DNA of 64,000 nucleotides from Mycosarcoma maydis (taxonomy: Eukaryota; Basidiomycota; Ustilaginomycetes; Ustilaginales). The position numbers and the translations under genes are program-made. Of the stretch, positions 22,911 through 33,750 are shown piece after piece (position 1 is the first letter of the stretch; each line of letters begins with the position of its first letter). The notes beneath the pieces are model-generated. The model worked only from the letters and a program-made list of their open reading frames with translations. It was not told where the DNA came from and did no database searches. The stretch is taken from assembly GCF_000328475.2 (NCBI RefSeq), contig NC_026482.1, forward strand, positions 1,329,420 through 1,393,419, written 5' to 3'.

Positions 22911-23994
22911 TATGGAAGAGTGTTTTGGTTTCGAAACGAGAAAGAAAGATTCGATGGTGGAGCAGAAAGAAGAAGACGATGGCGACAGCGCTTGTTCTTG
23001 AAGAGTGAGGTCCTTGGCTCGAAGAGTGCGCGGGCCCCACTTTGCGCCGTCCCAGCATCAACACGGAGCCCAGCAACCGTGACCGAGTCTCGGCGCTGTT
23101 TCCTTCAGCAGGCCATGGGTGCGAGCGAGGTAGAAGCGAATAATAATCGATCCTTTTTTCCCAGCGAGAAACACGGGCAACCACCTCGCAGAGAAGAAGC
23201 TCTTGGAAACAGCCGAAGTCGACTCTATGGACTGATCTGAGCGCGTGAATTCCAAGATTAATTGGTTTTCGAAATCCACATCGGGCTGATGTATTCAACT
23301 GTGGCTTTCGATGAATACAATTTACACATGCAGACCGTGCACGCACGACGATGTGGAGTGAAAAAAAAAAACGAAAAAAAAATTGGCTGCTGATCACAGC
23401 AAGTCAGATTCTTTCCGCTTATCACTTCTAGATCTCGCTGTTTCTTCGGTCAGTCTTTTCCCCCCATTCTCCAAGCAAACCTGCCTATCAGCAAGATCTG
23501 ATTTGATCTGTTGAGGGCTGCGTAGGCTGCGGTCGAGTCACTCTTCGAGGCTTAACGGCCGAGAGACTTGTCCAGCGAGTCGGGCGAGAAGCCGTCGACT
23601 CTGCTTGTGTGCTGACGGAATGGCGGCGATCGACGGACGCGGCTTTGCCGTACAGTGCCAACATGGGCAGGCAAAATGGCAAGCGGCAATGTAGCGTCAC
23701 CGTGCTCTTCCGTCCAGATAGGTACAGTACAACCCTTGATCTTCTCCACACGAACCGGAACGAACAGATCATCCGGGTCGACGGCTATCGCACACACTTT
23801 TGAAACAAATGGCGGGTGAAAGTGGAAAGCAGAACTTTAGTGGGGGACACAGGAAACCATTGACGGGCGGGCGGAGGCTTGCGGGTACGCCATGCCCACC
23901 CAAAGGATCTTTCCGAGAAGCGAGCGGAAACGGAGGCCATTCACGGATCTTGCCTTGCGACTCGCATTCGTGATTCACGATTCCAGCTAACACT

Positions 23995-24036
<42 letters not shown>
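23995..24036 (+). repeat. Trinucleotide repeat (CAG)14
   Basis: Fourteen uninterrupted CAG units occur in a spacer, 730 bp upstream of the TauD-like gene. The stretch does not lie in a recognisable coding frame. Confidence 0.97.
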
Positions 24037-24037
<1 letters not shown>

Positions 24038-24382
24038 GCATATCTTCTTGACACACGTCGCTCGTACCCTGGATCCTAGTCAGCCAGGCGTTACAGCCGC
24101 TAGATTCACAATTCGTGGCTAGCATGGCGTTCGGAATGGTACGGAAACCTCATGCCTTGCTGCAAGTAAGTTGTACTCTAAGAGCCGGCAGAAAGCGGCT
24201 TTGATTTCTGAAACAATATCGTAAGTAGTAACCTAGCCGACCTAACATGGAAGCATTCTCGATTGCCTCACCTGTCACGGCGGCTCTCTAAAGATCGGTA
24301 GACTCCAAGTTGACACTTGCCCGATACCGATTCTTGATTGCCGCCAACCGACACAGGTCGGCCTGTCTGCTTCTGGACAGAT

Positions 24383-24410
24383 TCTTGATTCTTGATTCGT
24401 GATTCGTGAT
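24383..24410. repeat. Heptamer array, 2 x TTCTTGA + 2 x TTCGTGA
   Basis: Four head-to-tail heptamers, in which the first two differ from the last two by one base. This shows that variants spread in tandem. The array is about 360 bp upstream of the TauD-like start codon. Confidence 0.95.
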
Positions 24411-24766
24411 TGTCGCGAGGTGTGGGTTATGGCGTGCTCCAAGCAGTCAATTGTTGCATCTGGTTTCCCGCATCCTCTGTGTTGCGTTCTACTACAAAGA
24501 GCTCAGTCGATCCTGATAAAGCGCCGGCCAAGACACGGACCTGTCGGTGTTTCACGGCGATCATGGACTGACGTGAGCATGGGGCTGACGCTTGTGCTCA
24601 GAGTTGGTTGGTACCGGCTAATCCATAGCTTAAACTCGACGCCGACGTCGCTATGACCTAGCAAAGCTCGAACATATAAACAGCCACTCCCATGTGAGAG
24701 TGTCAGCGTGCTTGTCACACCTACCTCTTTTGACCATAGCCGCTGAGCGCCTCGATACTTGATACG

Positions 24767-26161
24767 ATGGCTCCAGTTGCAGTCAGCAACGTCAATCACC
24801 CAACCCATACCCTCAGCTTGAAGCGGGTCGCTTCGTCCAACATCACCTTTGCTCCCGCCAGCGAGCCGTATCAACGTCGATTGAAACTGATAGAGAGCGA
24901 CACGGATGAGTCAGAGATCACGTTCCCGCTTGTCCTAAGGCCCGTTCACCACGGCAGCGATCTGACAACAGAGCAGATTGTAGAGGCGGTCAAGCCACTC
25001 GCCCCAGTCGCTTCAGCTGATTACAAACCTTCCAAGCTGCAACAGCTGATGGACGCCCATGGCGGCGCAGTTCATTTCAAAGGATTGCCCATTCGCGATG
25101 CCGATGATTTCAGCAAGTTCATGCATGCTCTAGCCGGAACGCTACCACCTGGCGCCGACGCTGGCGATAAAAACAATCTCCTCGTTCACCATGTGGACAA
25201 GGGTCTCATGGTCATTCGCCACACCATGGCGCCCAATGTGGCCACCGCCAACGAAGGGCCACCACACCAGTCCATTGGATCGCACAACGAGTATGGCCTC
25301 TCGACCCACTACCCCTCCATCATTGCCTTCTGCTGCCTCTCCGCCCCCACATCCGGCGGTCAGACGCCCATTGTTAACAGCCTTGCGCTGTACGATCGGC
25401 TTAAGTCAACTGTTCCAGGCTACATCGAAAAGATCCAGAGGCGCGGGCTGACATTCGTCATCCACCATCCAGTAGCAAAGGTGCAGGGTAGTGTGCAGGG
25501 CAACAGCCTTTACAATGCCGATTCGTTCGGTCCTACTCCAGAGTCCAAGGTGGACTTGAGCAGTTTGAGCGACGAGCAAAAACGGAAGCTCGTGGAGGAG
25601 AATATCCTCGAGCTTGCACGTGAAGGTGGATGGAACGTTGCTGTCGCTGGTGATGCTACAGGGGAAAGCGATGGAACACGGTTGGGAGCATGGCACCAAA
25701 GAGGATTCTCGTGGACATGGCTGCCCGATGGATCCATCAACGTCTTTCAGCGCGTCCCAGGTATCCGTATCCACCCAACGCTCCAGAAACCTGCCTACTT
25801 CAACAATGTCGGCAACCGATACGCTTACGCAAAACAACACGCATGTCTACATCCCCCGCACTACTCGGAAAAAATGAAGGACTTCTTCCCTCCACCATCC
25901 TTCCCGCTGCCTGCTGGCCAAAGCAACCCAACCGAGGCACCGGAACAAGACGAACCCATCCCGCTCAACTGGCTCGAAGAAGCTCATCGTTGGACAGAAC
26001 GCTTGCAGGCTCACGTTGAGTGGCAACAGGGCGACATCCTTGTCATCGACAATCTTGCAGTGCAGCACGCTAGAACTCCATGGACAGGCCCACGAAAGCT
26101 TGTGGCTAGTCTGTGGGACCAGCGCTCGTATCTCGACAAAAACGCGCCTATTCGTTTCTGA
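24767..26161 (+). CDS. TauD/TfdA-type Fe(II)/2-oxoglutarate dioxygenase
   Basis: The intronless gene encodes 464 residues. The metal-binding facial triad is visible as HNE near residues 173-175 (GSHNEYGLS) and a distal His at about 434 in AVQHARTPW. An Arg soon after (GPRKLVASLW) is the expected 2-oxoglutarate contact. The segment GGAVHFKGLPI matches the family's early strand, and TSGGQTPIVNS the middle. Fungal members act on varied small molecules, including sulfonates and secondary metabolites, so the substrate is open. The length is above that of bacterial TauD (about 280) because of insertions around residues 265-320 and 360-405. The neighbours are not related by pathway. It converges on RPO41 with a 200-bp gap. 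Confidence 0.85.
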   Translation: MAPVAVSNVNHPTHTLSLKRVASSNITFAPASEPYQRRLKLIESDTDESEITFPLVLRPVHHGSDLTTEQIVEAVKPLAPVASADYKPSKLQQLMDAHGGAVHFKGLPIRDADDFSKFMHALAGTLPPGADAGDKNNLLVHHVDKGLMVIRHTMAPNVATANEGPPHQSIGSHNEYGLSTHYPSIIAFCCLSAPTSGGQTPIVNSLALYDRLKSTVPGYIEKIQRRGLTFVIHHPVAKVQGSVQGNSLYNADSFGPTPESKVDLSSLSDEQKRKLVEENILELAREGGWNVAVAGDATGESDGTRLGAWHQRGFSWTWLPDGSINVFQRVPGIRIHPTLQKPAYFNNVGNRYAYAKQHACLHPPHYSEKMKDFFPPPSFPLPAGQSNPTEAPEQDEPIPLNWLEEAHRWTERLQAHVEWQQGDILVIDNLAVQHARTPWTGPRKLVASLWDQRSYLDKNAPIRF

Positions 26162-26221
26162 GCTCCATCTTCATAGCTGCGTACTATCGAGAGAACTGTG
26201 TTGACGATGATGATGCATTGC

Positions 26222-26256
26222 TGTGTGTGTGTGTGTGGGGGGTGGGGGGGGGGGGG
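26222..26256 (+). repeat. GT repeat followed by G6-T-G13
   Basis: An alternating GT tract runs directly into six G, one T and thirteen G. It lies between the convergent 3' ends of the TauD-like gene and RPO41, on the coding strand of the former. Confidence 0.95.
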
Positions 26257-26361
26257 TTATATGTGCGCGTGAATCGTGACTACACAAATCTATTTTGTAA
26301 ATGTTACATTAAGAGTGATCCATGGTGTACAGTGTAAGATGCAAGCGTGGCAGGAGACGGT

Positions 26362-29300
26362 TTAAGAGAAGAAGTACAATGAGCCCTTGATCTCGTTGAC
26401 GTCGAACGAGCCTTTGGCAGGGATGGCAGGCAAGATGTCGGCGAGATCGACGAATTTGGCCTTGAACTTGGTCTCCCACTCCAAGTCCTTGTCCTTCTGA
26501 GATTTGCGAGCGCTTTTCCGCTTTGGTGCCGTCACTGGTGCCTCTTCGGCTTTGTCTGAAGCAAACTCGGATTCTTCGGCGAGATCCGCTTCGCTTGCAT
26601 CTGCAGCGACATTGTCCAAGACTTCGTCTGCCTCTACGTCCGGTGCCTTGGTGGGTTTGGCAATCACCACATCGCCTATCTCGCCTTGCAGTTTGGCAAG
26701 CTGTTCCTCGGGCATGGCGAGGAGCGCCTCCGGTGGCGAAGTCACACCGGCAGTGCTAGCCACGTCCTGAGGCTCATCATTGCTGGCCTTGGACAAGCGT
26801 CCTCTTCGACGAGTGGCGGTTTGGAGTGAGACGACGGGCACCTTGTAACCTGCGTAGCGTTGAAGGAACTCTTCGCGCAATCGGTACAAGATGTCCTGCG
26901 AATGCAGACGCACAAACGTCTCGCGGATCATGTCCGACATGGTGTCAATGTCAGCAGCATGCGTCCAGTACGAATCGTGCACCGAGGCGAAAGTGAGGCC
27001 GGCGGCGTGACACTCGAGTGCAGTGAGGATCATGTGAGTCGCATCCAAGCTGTGGATAAAGTTGGGCGGGAAAGCCGAAGCCTGCTTGGCGGGCGACACC
27101 TCCGAGTTCGAGAGCGGATCGTGGATGAAGACAGTCTGCATGGCGGTCGAGACCTGCTTCTTCTTGCTCTTGCGGTACGGCTGCACCACGGGCAAGCCTA
27201 GTGCGGTGGTCCAGATGACAGACGTCATCTGCTCTTTAACGATACGGTCGGCTTTGGCCGGGTCTCGCGAAAAGCCGCGTGCGTCGGCACGCTTCAAAGT
27301 GCTTTCGTTGGGTTGGTAAGGTCGCGTAGCCTCCTCAAGCCTCTGAGCTGGAATTGACTTGGCGATCACTTTGGCAGAGAAGCTCAACCAATCCTGGATC
27401 TTTTGCGCTCCCGAGAAGAGATTACCGATACACGACATGATGACCTTGGCGAGAAAGCTGGCGGCGGCAAACAGGTCTTCGGCGGGCACATCGCCTCGGT
27501 CCGCAAGCTGACGCATGACTTGATTCTTGGCACCGATAAACGTGACACCATAGACGGTTGTCATGACGGTCTGCTTGACCACCTTTCGCGTCACTTTGCC
27601 TTGAAGAATGCTGGCAAGACGCTCGCCCTTGGCTGCCTCTTCGTCGAGCACTTTGATGACCAGATCAGCGACACCCGAGTAGACGTCCGCGGGTCGCTCG
27701 CCGCGCGACAAGTTGACCTGCTTGGCACCGGCCAGATCTCCTCCGAGCGCAGCGTAGTGCTGGAGACCGTTGCAGGTACCGTCCTGGTGTACTGGCAGGC
27801 ACGACTCGTAGGCTTCAGGTCCTTCAGCGTGCTCGAGGGCTGCTTTTAGCTCCATGCAGGCAGCAAGACACTGCCAGGGGTCGTCCGCCTTGAGCCACCA
27901 ACAGTTGCCATCCAGCGGCCGTTCAACACTGTCTCGAATATCAGCTTCGTGATCGATGGCGAATTGCTCACGCTCACCAAAGCTGGCTTTGTCGTAACCG
28001 AAGACATTGGAGATGTGGATCCTCAACCATCGTAGACCTGCTTTGCCCAGTGGCTTGCTGTCGGCAAAGAGGAGCAGACCACGGCAGAGATCGTTTCCGA
28101 TATGGTTGAGATGCGGTGGCATCGGGTAGGCACGGCCTCGGAAGTCCATGTTGTGTGGGAAGTAGAAGCGCTCGCCGAGGTAAGCGCGTGCGATTTCAAG
28201 CTTGTAGTTGACATCGCAGCGCTGTGAGTGATTCGAGGCGCGTTGCTGATTCCACTGCTTGAGCCGTTGGAGATAGACGGAACGAGCCTTGATGTCGTGG
28301 TCATAGTTGTCGGGCTTCTGCGGTTCGGGTACTTCCATCTCGACTGGTGGCATATCGGCGATGTCCTTACCAGAGTTCCAGACCTCAAGCATGACATCAA
28401 AGATGGGTTTGTTGATCTTCCACGAAGTGTTGCCCAGGACATCCAGCGCAGCGAGGACCGTATCGAGGTCGCCATTATCCGAGGCGACGCGCAAGTACGA
28501 GCCCTGCTCGGCACTGTCCTTATAACGCATCGCACTCTGACGCACCGAATAGTATCCTCCCGAATCGTGCGAGGTCCATGGCTTTGGTGGGACAAGCATA
28601 GGCAGGTGGCGAGGATGCAAGGTCTCCTGAATGGAGTCCTTGTCGAGTCGCCTTGCGATGACCTCGTTGAGCTTGATGACACCCAGCTTCTTACCACCAA
28701 GATATTGGTAGGTCGAGTAGAAGGCGGGTTGATCTTCTTCCCACAAAACGCCGTCACGGTCGGTGGCTTTGCGGTTGACCGTTGCGACATTCATGAGGTG
28801 CTGCACAAGATAGCTTCCTACGCGTGCCCGTACGGTCTGTGTCCAACTGGGAATGGAGGAGAGGACTCCCTCGTCCTCCTGTTGCTTCTGCCAAGCTTTG
28901 ATCTCGCGACGAGCTGCGAGGTCGATCAAGCCACGCTTACGCAGCGTAGTTTGGGCAGTGTAAGCGTTCTGAAAAATCTTCGGGTTCTTGCGAACGATGT
29001 CCGAGTGATACTCCATCTCGATGGCGCGGCCGACCTGTAAAACAGCACGCGTAGTCTTCATACCGTCTGACACATCACCGTTGCCACTCATGCGCATCAG
29101 TTCGAGGATGGTGATGAGCGCAAGCTTTGAGGCAGGAAGGAGACGGAGGAAGGGTAGGATCTGCAGTTCCATCGGCAGCATCGCCTTCCTGTCGTGCTTG
29201 TTTTCGTTGACTTCCTGGTCGAGGCGAGCCAGCTCTTGGTTGAGCGTCACTTGGAGCTTGTTGTACCAGTCCCACATCCATCGCTGGAGCGGCTTGGACT

Positions 29301-31062
29301 GGAGCGCACCGGTGGTCTGTAAGCCAAGCTCCTCGAGCTTTTCGGCGGAATGCTCGAGACGCTTCCTGGCAGCTTCGAGTGCGCTGTGCTCGAGCCACTT
29401 TTGACGCTCGTATGGGTCGCTGATGTTTCGACGCGCCTCCTGAACGATGGAAAGATTTTCTTTCAACGAGGCAAGGTTGAACGGAATTTCGCCAGCCTTG
29501 TTTTTTGGGTCCTGGCCGAGACGGCTTGCTTTCGAAGTGGTTTTGACGGCCAAAAGCTCGGGTACGTCGGCGAGCAAGTCGTTCTGTGCTGTTGAGTCGG
29601 TGGGTTTGACCTCGGAAAGGACTCTGCGACCATCGAGAATGCTCTGTACAGTCTCGAGCTCCTTAAGGATGCCACTTTCTCCCATCTGGTTGGCAACATG
29701 AATCAGGCTGCGAAGAACGAGATCTGCATCAACCTCACCTTCACGAGATTGGTCCACACTTTTGGAGCCGAGCGGGCCGTGAACATCGAGGTCTTCAGCC
29801 TTGTCGGGATTGAAGACCGACGAGGTGAGAATGCTGTCGAGACCAAACTCGGCGCGCTTGATGGAGAGGACGAGGTCGTCGAGGGCGGGAGCGGAAGACG
29901 GATAACGACCTGAACGTTGCAAAGCGACAACACCGCGGGCCATGGTGGCGAAAGTGGCGGGGTTAGGCTTGGGGTCGGGCGAAGGAGGCTGGTCGTTGTG
30001 AAGTGGGGCGGCAGCTGCTTGCATGTCGCGCCAGAGCTGCCAAGCCCGATTGAGCCATTCTGCTGTTCCATCCAGAGACTCTGCTTGATACGCCTTGCGA
30101 AAGTAGGCTTGGAGCATGGAATTGTACGTCCAGATCTCAATAGGAGATTGGTATTGGCCAAGCTCGCCTAGGTCCTGGTGCCAATCGTTCTGATCGATGA
30201 TGCCCTGCGCGAGACGCTTTCGCAGCTCCCACAACTCACGTGAGCGAGCGGTAGCTTGACTGCGAAGGTCGGTGAAGACCTTGTGTGCACGGCTGATGAG
30301 GCCGGTACCGAGACAAGCTTTGAGGATGCTGACAAACTCGACGGCTCTGGATGCTGGGTAGAAAGTCTCGTCGTTGCTGCTCATGGTGAGGCCAGACAAG
30401 TCGCCAAAGGAGAGCCCATCGATGCGCGAGTCGAGCATGGCGGAGGTGGCGGCGACAGGGGTCTCGGATCTTCGTTTTGGTGCGAATTGCTTTCGCAAGA
30501 GATACGAGCGTTCGGCAACATCGGGTGGTAAGGGAGTGGGAAGGCGTGTGAGAGGGGAGCCAGAAGCAAAGGCGTACGGCATGAAGCGAGAGCGACGGTC
30601 GTTGCTTTGGGAAGAGGCGGCAGCAGCAGCAGAAGAAGAAGAAGAAGAAGAAGAAGGGGAAGAGGAGATCGATGCTGTTACCGATGACGGCGGTGACAAT
30701 GAACCCGAAGCAGAGGAGTTGGCATCTACTTGCTGCTGCTGTGTTGGTAATGTGGAGGATGAAACGGAGGGATGCTGGTCGTGATGGTCACGATGTAGCT
30801 CTGCAGCGGGACTTGCCTGGCTACGAGGGCCTTTTGTGCTAAAGCAGAATGCAGAGACTGCTCTTGAGCAAGGGAACGAAGAAGAAAATGGCGTCCATGA
30901 AGCTGAAGTGGGAGTTTGGCGCATCCGTCTTGCTGGTGACAAGAGCAAGGAAGAGGAGAAGGCGGAGGAAGAAGAGGAAGGAGAAGAAAAAGGCGACAAC
31001 GACGACGCAGCGGTGGCGACCGACGACGACCTGCGAATAAGCGCAGCTTGCTTTGCGATCAT
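26362..31062 (-). CDS. RPO41: Mitochondrial DNA-directed RNA polymerase, T7 type
   Basis: The frame encodes 1566 residues without an intron. The N-terminus (MIAKQAALIRRSSSV) is a good mitochondrial presequence and is followed by long S/A/P-rich low-complexity sequence. A helical, PPR-like region occupies roughly residues 240-700. The C-terminal part carries T7-type polymerase motifs: DFRGRAYPMPPHLNHIG, then QDGTCNGLQHYAALGGD with the first catalytic Asp, VKQTVMTTVYGVTFIGAK with the nucleotide-binding Lys and Tyr, and SVHDSYWTHAAD with the second Asp. The end, FDVNEIKGSLYFFS, is the conserved C-terminal loop. An acidic insert of about 110 residues sits just before that tail. The enzyme transcribes the mitochondrial genome. 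The longer frame to 31107 begins with TTG, so the ATG at 31062 was taken. Confidence 0.95.
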   Translation of the reverse strand: MIAKQAALIRRSSSVATAASSLSPFSSPSSSSSAFSSSLLLSPARRMRQTPTSASWTPFSSSFPCSRAVSAFCFSTKGPRSQASPAAELHRDHHDQHPSVSSSTLPTQQQQVDANSSASGSLSPPSSVTASISSSPSSSSSSSSAAAAASSQSNDRRSRFMPYAFASGSPLTRLPTPLPPDVAERSYLLRKQFAPKRRSETPVAATSAMLDSRIDGLSFGDLSGLTMSSNDETFYPASRAVEFVSILKACLGTGLISRAHKVFTDLRSQATARSRELWELRKRLAQGIIDQNDWHQDLGELGQYQSPIEIWTYNSMLQAYFRKAYQAESLDGTAEWLNRAWQLWRDMQAAAAPLHNDQPPSPDPKPNPATFATMARGVVALQRSGRYPSSAPALDDLVLSIKRAEFGLDSILTSSVFNPDKAEDLDVHGPLGSKSVDQSREGEVDADLVLRSLIHVANQMGESGILKELETVQSILDGRRVLSEVKPTDSTAQNDLLADVPELLAVKTTSKASRLGQDPKNKAGEIPFNLASLKENLSIVQEARRNISDPYERQKWLEHSALEAARKRLEHSAEKLEELGLQTTGALQSKPLQRWMWDWYNKLQVTLNQELARLDQEVNENKHDRKAMLPMELQILPFLRLLPASKLALITILELMRMSGNGDVSDGMKTTRAVLQVGRAIEMEYHSDIVRKNPKIFQNAYTAQTTLRKRGLIDLAARREIKAWQKQQEDEGVLSSIPSWTQTVRARVGSYLVQHLMNVATVNRKATDRDGVLWEEDQPAFYSTYQYLGGKKLGVIKLNEVIARRLDKDSIQETLHPRHLPMLVPPKPWTSHDSGGYYSVRQSAMRYKDSAEQGSYLRVASDNGDLDTVLAALDVLGNTSWKINKPIFDVMLEVWNSGKDIADMPPVEMEVPEPQKPDNYDHDIKARSVYLQRLKQWNQQRASNHSQRCDVNYKLEIARAYLGERFYFPHNMDFRGRAYPMPPHLNHIGNDLCRGLLLFADSKPLGKAGLRWLRIHISNVFGYDKASFGEREQFAIDHEADIRDSVERPLDGNCWWLKADDPWQCLAACMELKAALEHAEGPEAYESCLPVHQDGTCNGLQHYAALGGDLAGAKQVNLSRGERPADVYSGVADLVIKVLDEEAAKGERLASILQGKVTRKVVKQTVMTTVYGVTFIGAKNQVMRQLADRGDVPAEDLFAAASFLAKVIMSCIGNLFSGAQKIQDWLSFSAKVIAKSIPAQRLEEATRPYQPNESTLKRADARGFSRDPAKADRIVKEQMTSVIWTTALGLPVVQPYRKSKKKQVSTAMQTVFIHDPLSNSEVSPAKQASAFPPNFIHSLDATHMILTALECHAAGLTFASVHDSYWTHAADIDTMSDMIRETFVRLHSQDILYRLREEFLQRYAGYKVPVVSLQTATRRRGRLSKASNDEPQDVASTAGVTSPPEALLAMPEEQLAKLQGEIGDVVIAKPTKAPDVEADEVLDNVAADASEADLAEESEFASDKAEEAPVTAPKRKSARKSQKDKDLEWETKFKAKFVDLADILPAIPAKGSFDVNEIKGSLYFFS

Positions 31063-33105
31063 ATTGATATCTATAGGGGAGGTAAGCGTTACCCAAACCG
31101 ATGTCAAGCAAGATAGTGATACAATCGAGGTCTTGTAGCCGATGTTCGGAGCAGCCGGAACGATGGGCTAGGATCGGGATTGCGTCTTCGAGCCAAAGGA
31201 GCTTTGCGTGGGAATGTGCTGCTGGCTGTCGCCTTGGCCGTACAGGTGGTTGTGATAGATTTTCGCTTGCTTGCGAAAGAGAACCTGATTCGTGAGGATG
31301 CGCGGGTGATCCGATACGTTGGGATGGATGGAGAGGCACGAAGAGGACGATGACGAGACTGGCTAGTGAAGAAAAAGTCGGCCATGCCTTTCTTCGTTCT
31401 CCTCTCGGCTTTGCTGAGTCTAACGCAGACCACACGACCAGAAATTCTTCTTCTGGTTCTCTCCCGGTTTGCAGCTAAAAAAAAATCTCAGGGAAAAAAT
31501 GCCGCTTCCAGCTGCTAGGCAGAGCTGCTCACCTCCACAGCATAAGTTAGCTCATACTTTGATTTCTCAAAACTTTTTTTATTTTCGCAGCTCAGTCAGC
31601 CAAGTCCAGGTCTGCAAAACCGATTTTTTTTTCCCCCCTGGTTTACATCTGTAAAAGTTTTCAGATCGGGAAACATCCACAATTATCTTTTCGATTGGTG
31701 ATCCGTTGATCTTGTGAACGCGTGACTTGCTCATTTGGTTTGATTTTTCGATTTTATACTGACCACGATCTCAAATCGTGAATGGGGCGGATTGTTCCAC
31801 GTTCGGTGGTTCCACGTTCTTGGTCTGAGATTGTCTGATGCGATGCCTCCACAATCTAAGTCAGAACGCCAAGGTGCACATTCACGATCATAAACAGAGC
31901 GCAGATCGAGCAACATGCGGCATCGATTTTGTGGCTGCAGGTGGTATCGTTGCGCTGTGTAGTGGGCGTCTGCTTACCTTTGCGAGCCACTTAAATGCAA
32001 CGGCAACTGTGAACCGTCCAGCTGCGAGAAGCGCGGCATGGGTTGCCGGTGGCGCACTTAAGTTCGGACGGGTCCAATCGCGATCGCGGAGCCATGCCGG
32101 AGTGTCGCTCCGCAATGAGAGTACAGGGCAACCAGATGCATGGTTTCAAACGTGATTACCCGGCAAGCAGCACAGCCCATCCCTGTAAGTTAGTAGAACT
32201 GTGGATGGGCTGTGTTCACGATTACTGAATTTGGGTCGGATCAACAGCCGATTGCCAAGTTGACTTGGAATGTCCGATTCTCTGCGACCAAGCAGACATG
32301 AGACGGCGTTTCCGATCCAAGCTTCTACATCGAAGCATTTCATTGCCGAGAAGGGATGGCGAGCCTGCCTATTTTGGTCTTGCCACAGCCCTTTCCGTCG
32401 ACCAAGCACTCACAACTCACGACTGGCCTGTCGGCTGGCTGAAATTTCAAAAGATAAAAACAGCGTCACGGCGCGCTCCATGTGCTGTTTCGAGAAATAT
32501 CGAATATCGAATATCGAACTTGAAACTCAAGACTAACTTATCGAAAAAGTGGAGCCCAACAAGCACAAGCACGAAGCAACGTCACGTCAAGACGGACGCA
32601 TCCCAAGCTCACGATTCTGAATCACGAATATCGTTCGTTGGGCGTGAATCGTGAATCACCAAGGCGTTGAAATTCGATTGAATGCAACCGCCCACATGCT
32701 CCCCTAAGCCCTTTGTTTCATCTCGCTCAACCTCGCCACTGCCTTGATCAACACCCACCACCGCATTCCTAGATTCTCAAACACTACCGGCCCCATCTCA
32801 TCGCCTTTTGGTTTTGGAAGTCAGGAACAAGCAGCATCATAGCAAGTCGACGCACCAACGAGCCCAAGTTACAGCCAATCGACATTCAGCTTTCCTCCGC
32901 TTCGCTCGACGGCCGAATCCTCCTCCTCTCTGTCTGGAACGTGCGCACAACCATTGTAGGACTCGACACCGATCGTCTCACTTGTCCCAGCCAGACGTCT
33001 GCACCGCTCAGCACCTCTCGCATCGCTAGGAACAGACATCCCTTTTCGTTTCCATCGCAAACAGCTACACTGTCTTGTTGATCATCTTTGCTCCCGCCGC
33101 TCAGC
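31063..33105. other. Divergent spacer of 2 kb, RPO41 and Rho2-like gene
   Basis: No gene supported. There are T- and A-runs at about 31470-31640, heptamer copies around 32620-32660, and a C/T-rich leader before the Rho ATG. An in-frame TTG at 33088 precedes the Rho ATG and is not used as a start. Confidence 0.5.
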
Positions 33106-33750
33106 ATGGCACCGGCAGCAATTCGTAGGAAGCTCGTAATTGTCGGCGACGGTGCTTGCGGCAAGACGAGCTTGCTTTGCGTCTTTGCCATTGGCGAGTT
33201 CCCGCAAGAGTATGAACCCACCATCTTCGAAAACTACGTCGCCGAGATCCGCCTTGATGGCAAGCCTGTCCAGCTGGCGCTATGGGACACCGCGGGTCAG
33301 GAAGAATACGAGCGTCTTCGTCCACTCTCCTACTCACAAGCACACGTCATCTTGATCGCCTTTGCCATCGATACACCCGACTCGCTCGAAAACGTGCAAG
33401 TCAAGTGGATGGAGGAGGTACGTCAAATATGCGGCCCCTCAGTGCCTGTGCTCCTGGTAGGCTGCAAGAAGGATCTTCGCGAAGATGCCATCGCTAAGGG
33501 CAAGCCGGTTCAGGGTCACTATGTAGAGAGACAACAGGCTAAACTGGTAGCAGCACAGATCGGCGCTCGATCGTATCACGAATGCTCATCACTCAACAAC
33601 CAAGGCGTCGACGCCGTGTTCGAAGCCGCGACGCGCGCGGCCATGCTTGTGCGCAATTCCGGTGCTTCTTCAGGAGGCGCCATCTCGCAGAGCAAGACCA
33701 AGGAGGCATTACACAACGATGCTGGCTCTTGCAAATGTATCGTCCTCTAG
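33106..33750 (+). CDS. Rho-family GTPase, Rho2-like
   Basis: The product is 214 residues. The P-loop GDGACGKTS is at residues 14-22, effector loop YEPTIFENYV follows, then WDTAGQEEYERLRPLSY, the guanine motif GCKKDLR and ECSSLNNQGVD. The sequence VQLALWDTAGQEEYERLRP and QQAKLVAAQIGARSYHECSS fit fission yeast Rho2 better than Rho1, Rho3 or Cdc42. The end CKCIVL is a CAAX box with Leu last, predicting geranylgeranylation, with a nearby Cys for possible palmitoylation. Rho2 acts at the plasma membrane, upstream of protein kinase C and cell wall glucan synthesis. The subgroup call is by motif reading only. It converges on the Rpn9 gene. Confidence 0.88.
   Translation: MAPAAIRRKLVIVGDGACGKTSLLCVFAIGEFPQEYEPTIFENYVAEIRLDGKPVQLALWDTAGQEEYERLRPLSYSQAHVILIAFAIDTPDSLENVQVKWMEEVRQICGPSVPVLLVGCKKDLREDAIAKGKPVQGHYVERQQAKLVAAQIGARSYHECSSLNNQGVDAVFEAATRAAMLVRNSGASSGGAISQSKTKEALHNDAGSCKCIVL

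Larger units (their letters stand above)
22911..24766. other. Divergent promoter region, GAPDH and TauD-like gene
   Basis: About 1.85 kb. The left part should be the GAPDH promoter. The middle holds an A/T-poor stretch with a GTG-started open frame at 23552-23797 of unknown meaning, then a CAG repeat at 23995-24036 and a heptamer array at 24383-24410. A possible ATG with a GTAAGT donor occurs at 24124-24172, but no matching second exon was found. Confidence 0.5.

Noticed and set aside
23552..23797. Minus-strand open frame of 81 codons with sequence such as VDPDDLFVPVRV
   Set aside because: No ATG, stop codon shortly upstream, no recognised family and no splice partner found; could be a gene relic but not supportable.
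31063..31107. Longer N-terminus of mitochondrial RNA polymerase, and similar upstream extensions of Rab5, MFS, Rpn9, Rho2 and PAN3 frames
   Set aside because: Each extension opens with TTG or GTG and contains no ATG; the first ATG gives a start that fits the family.
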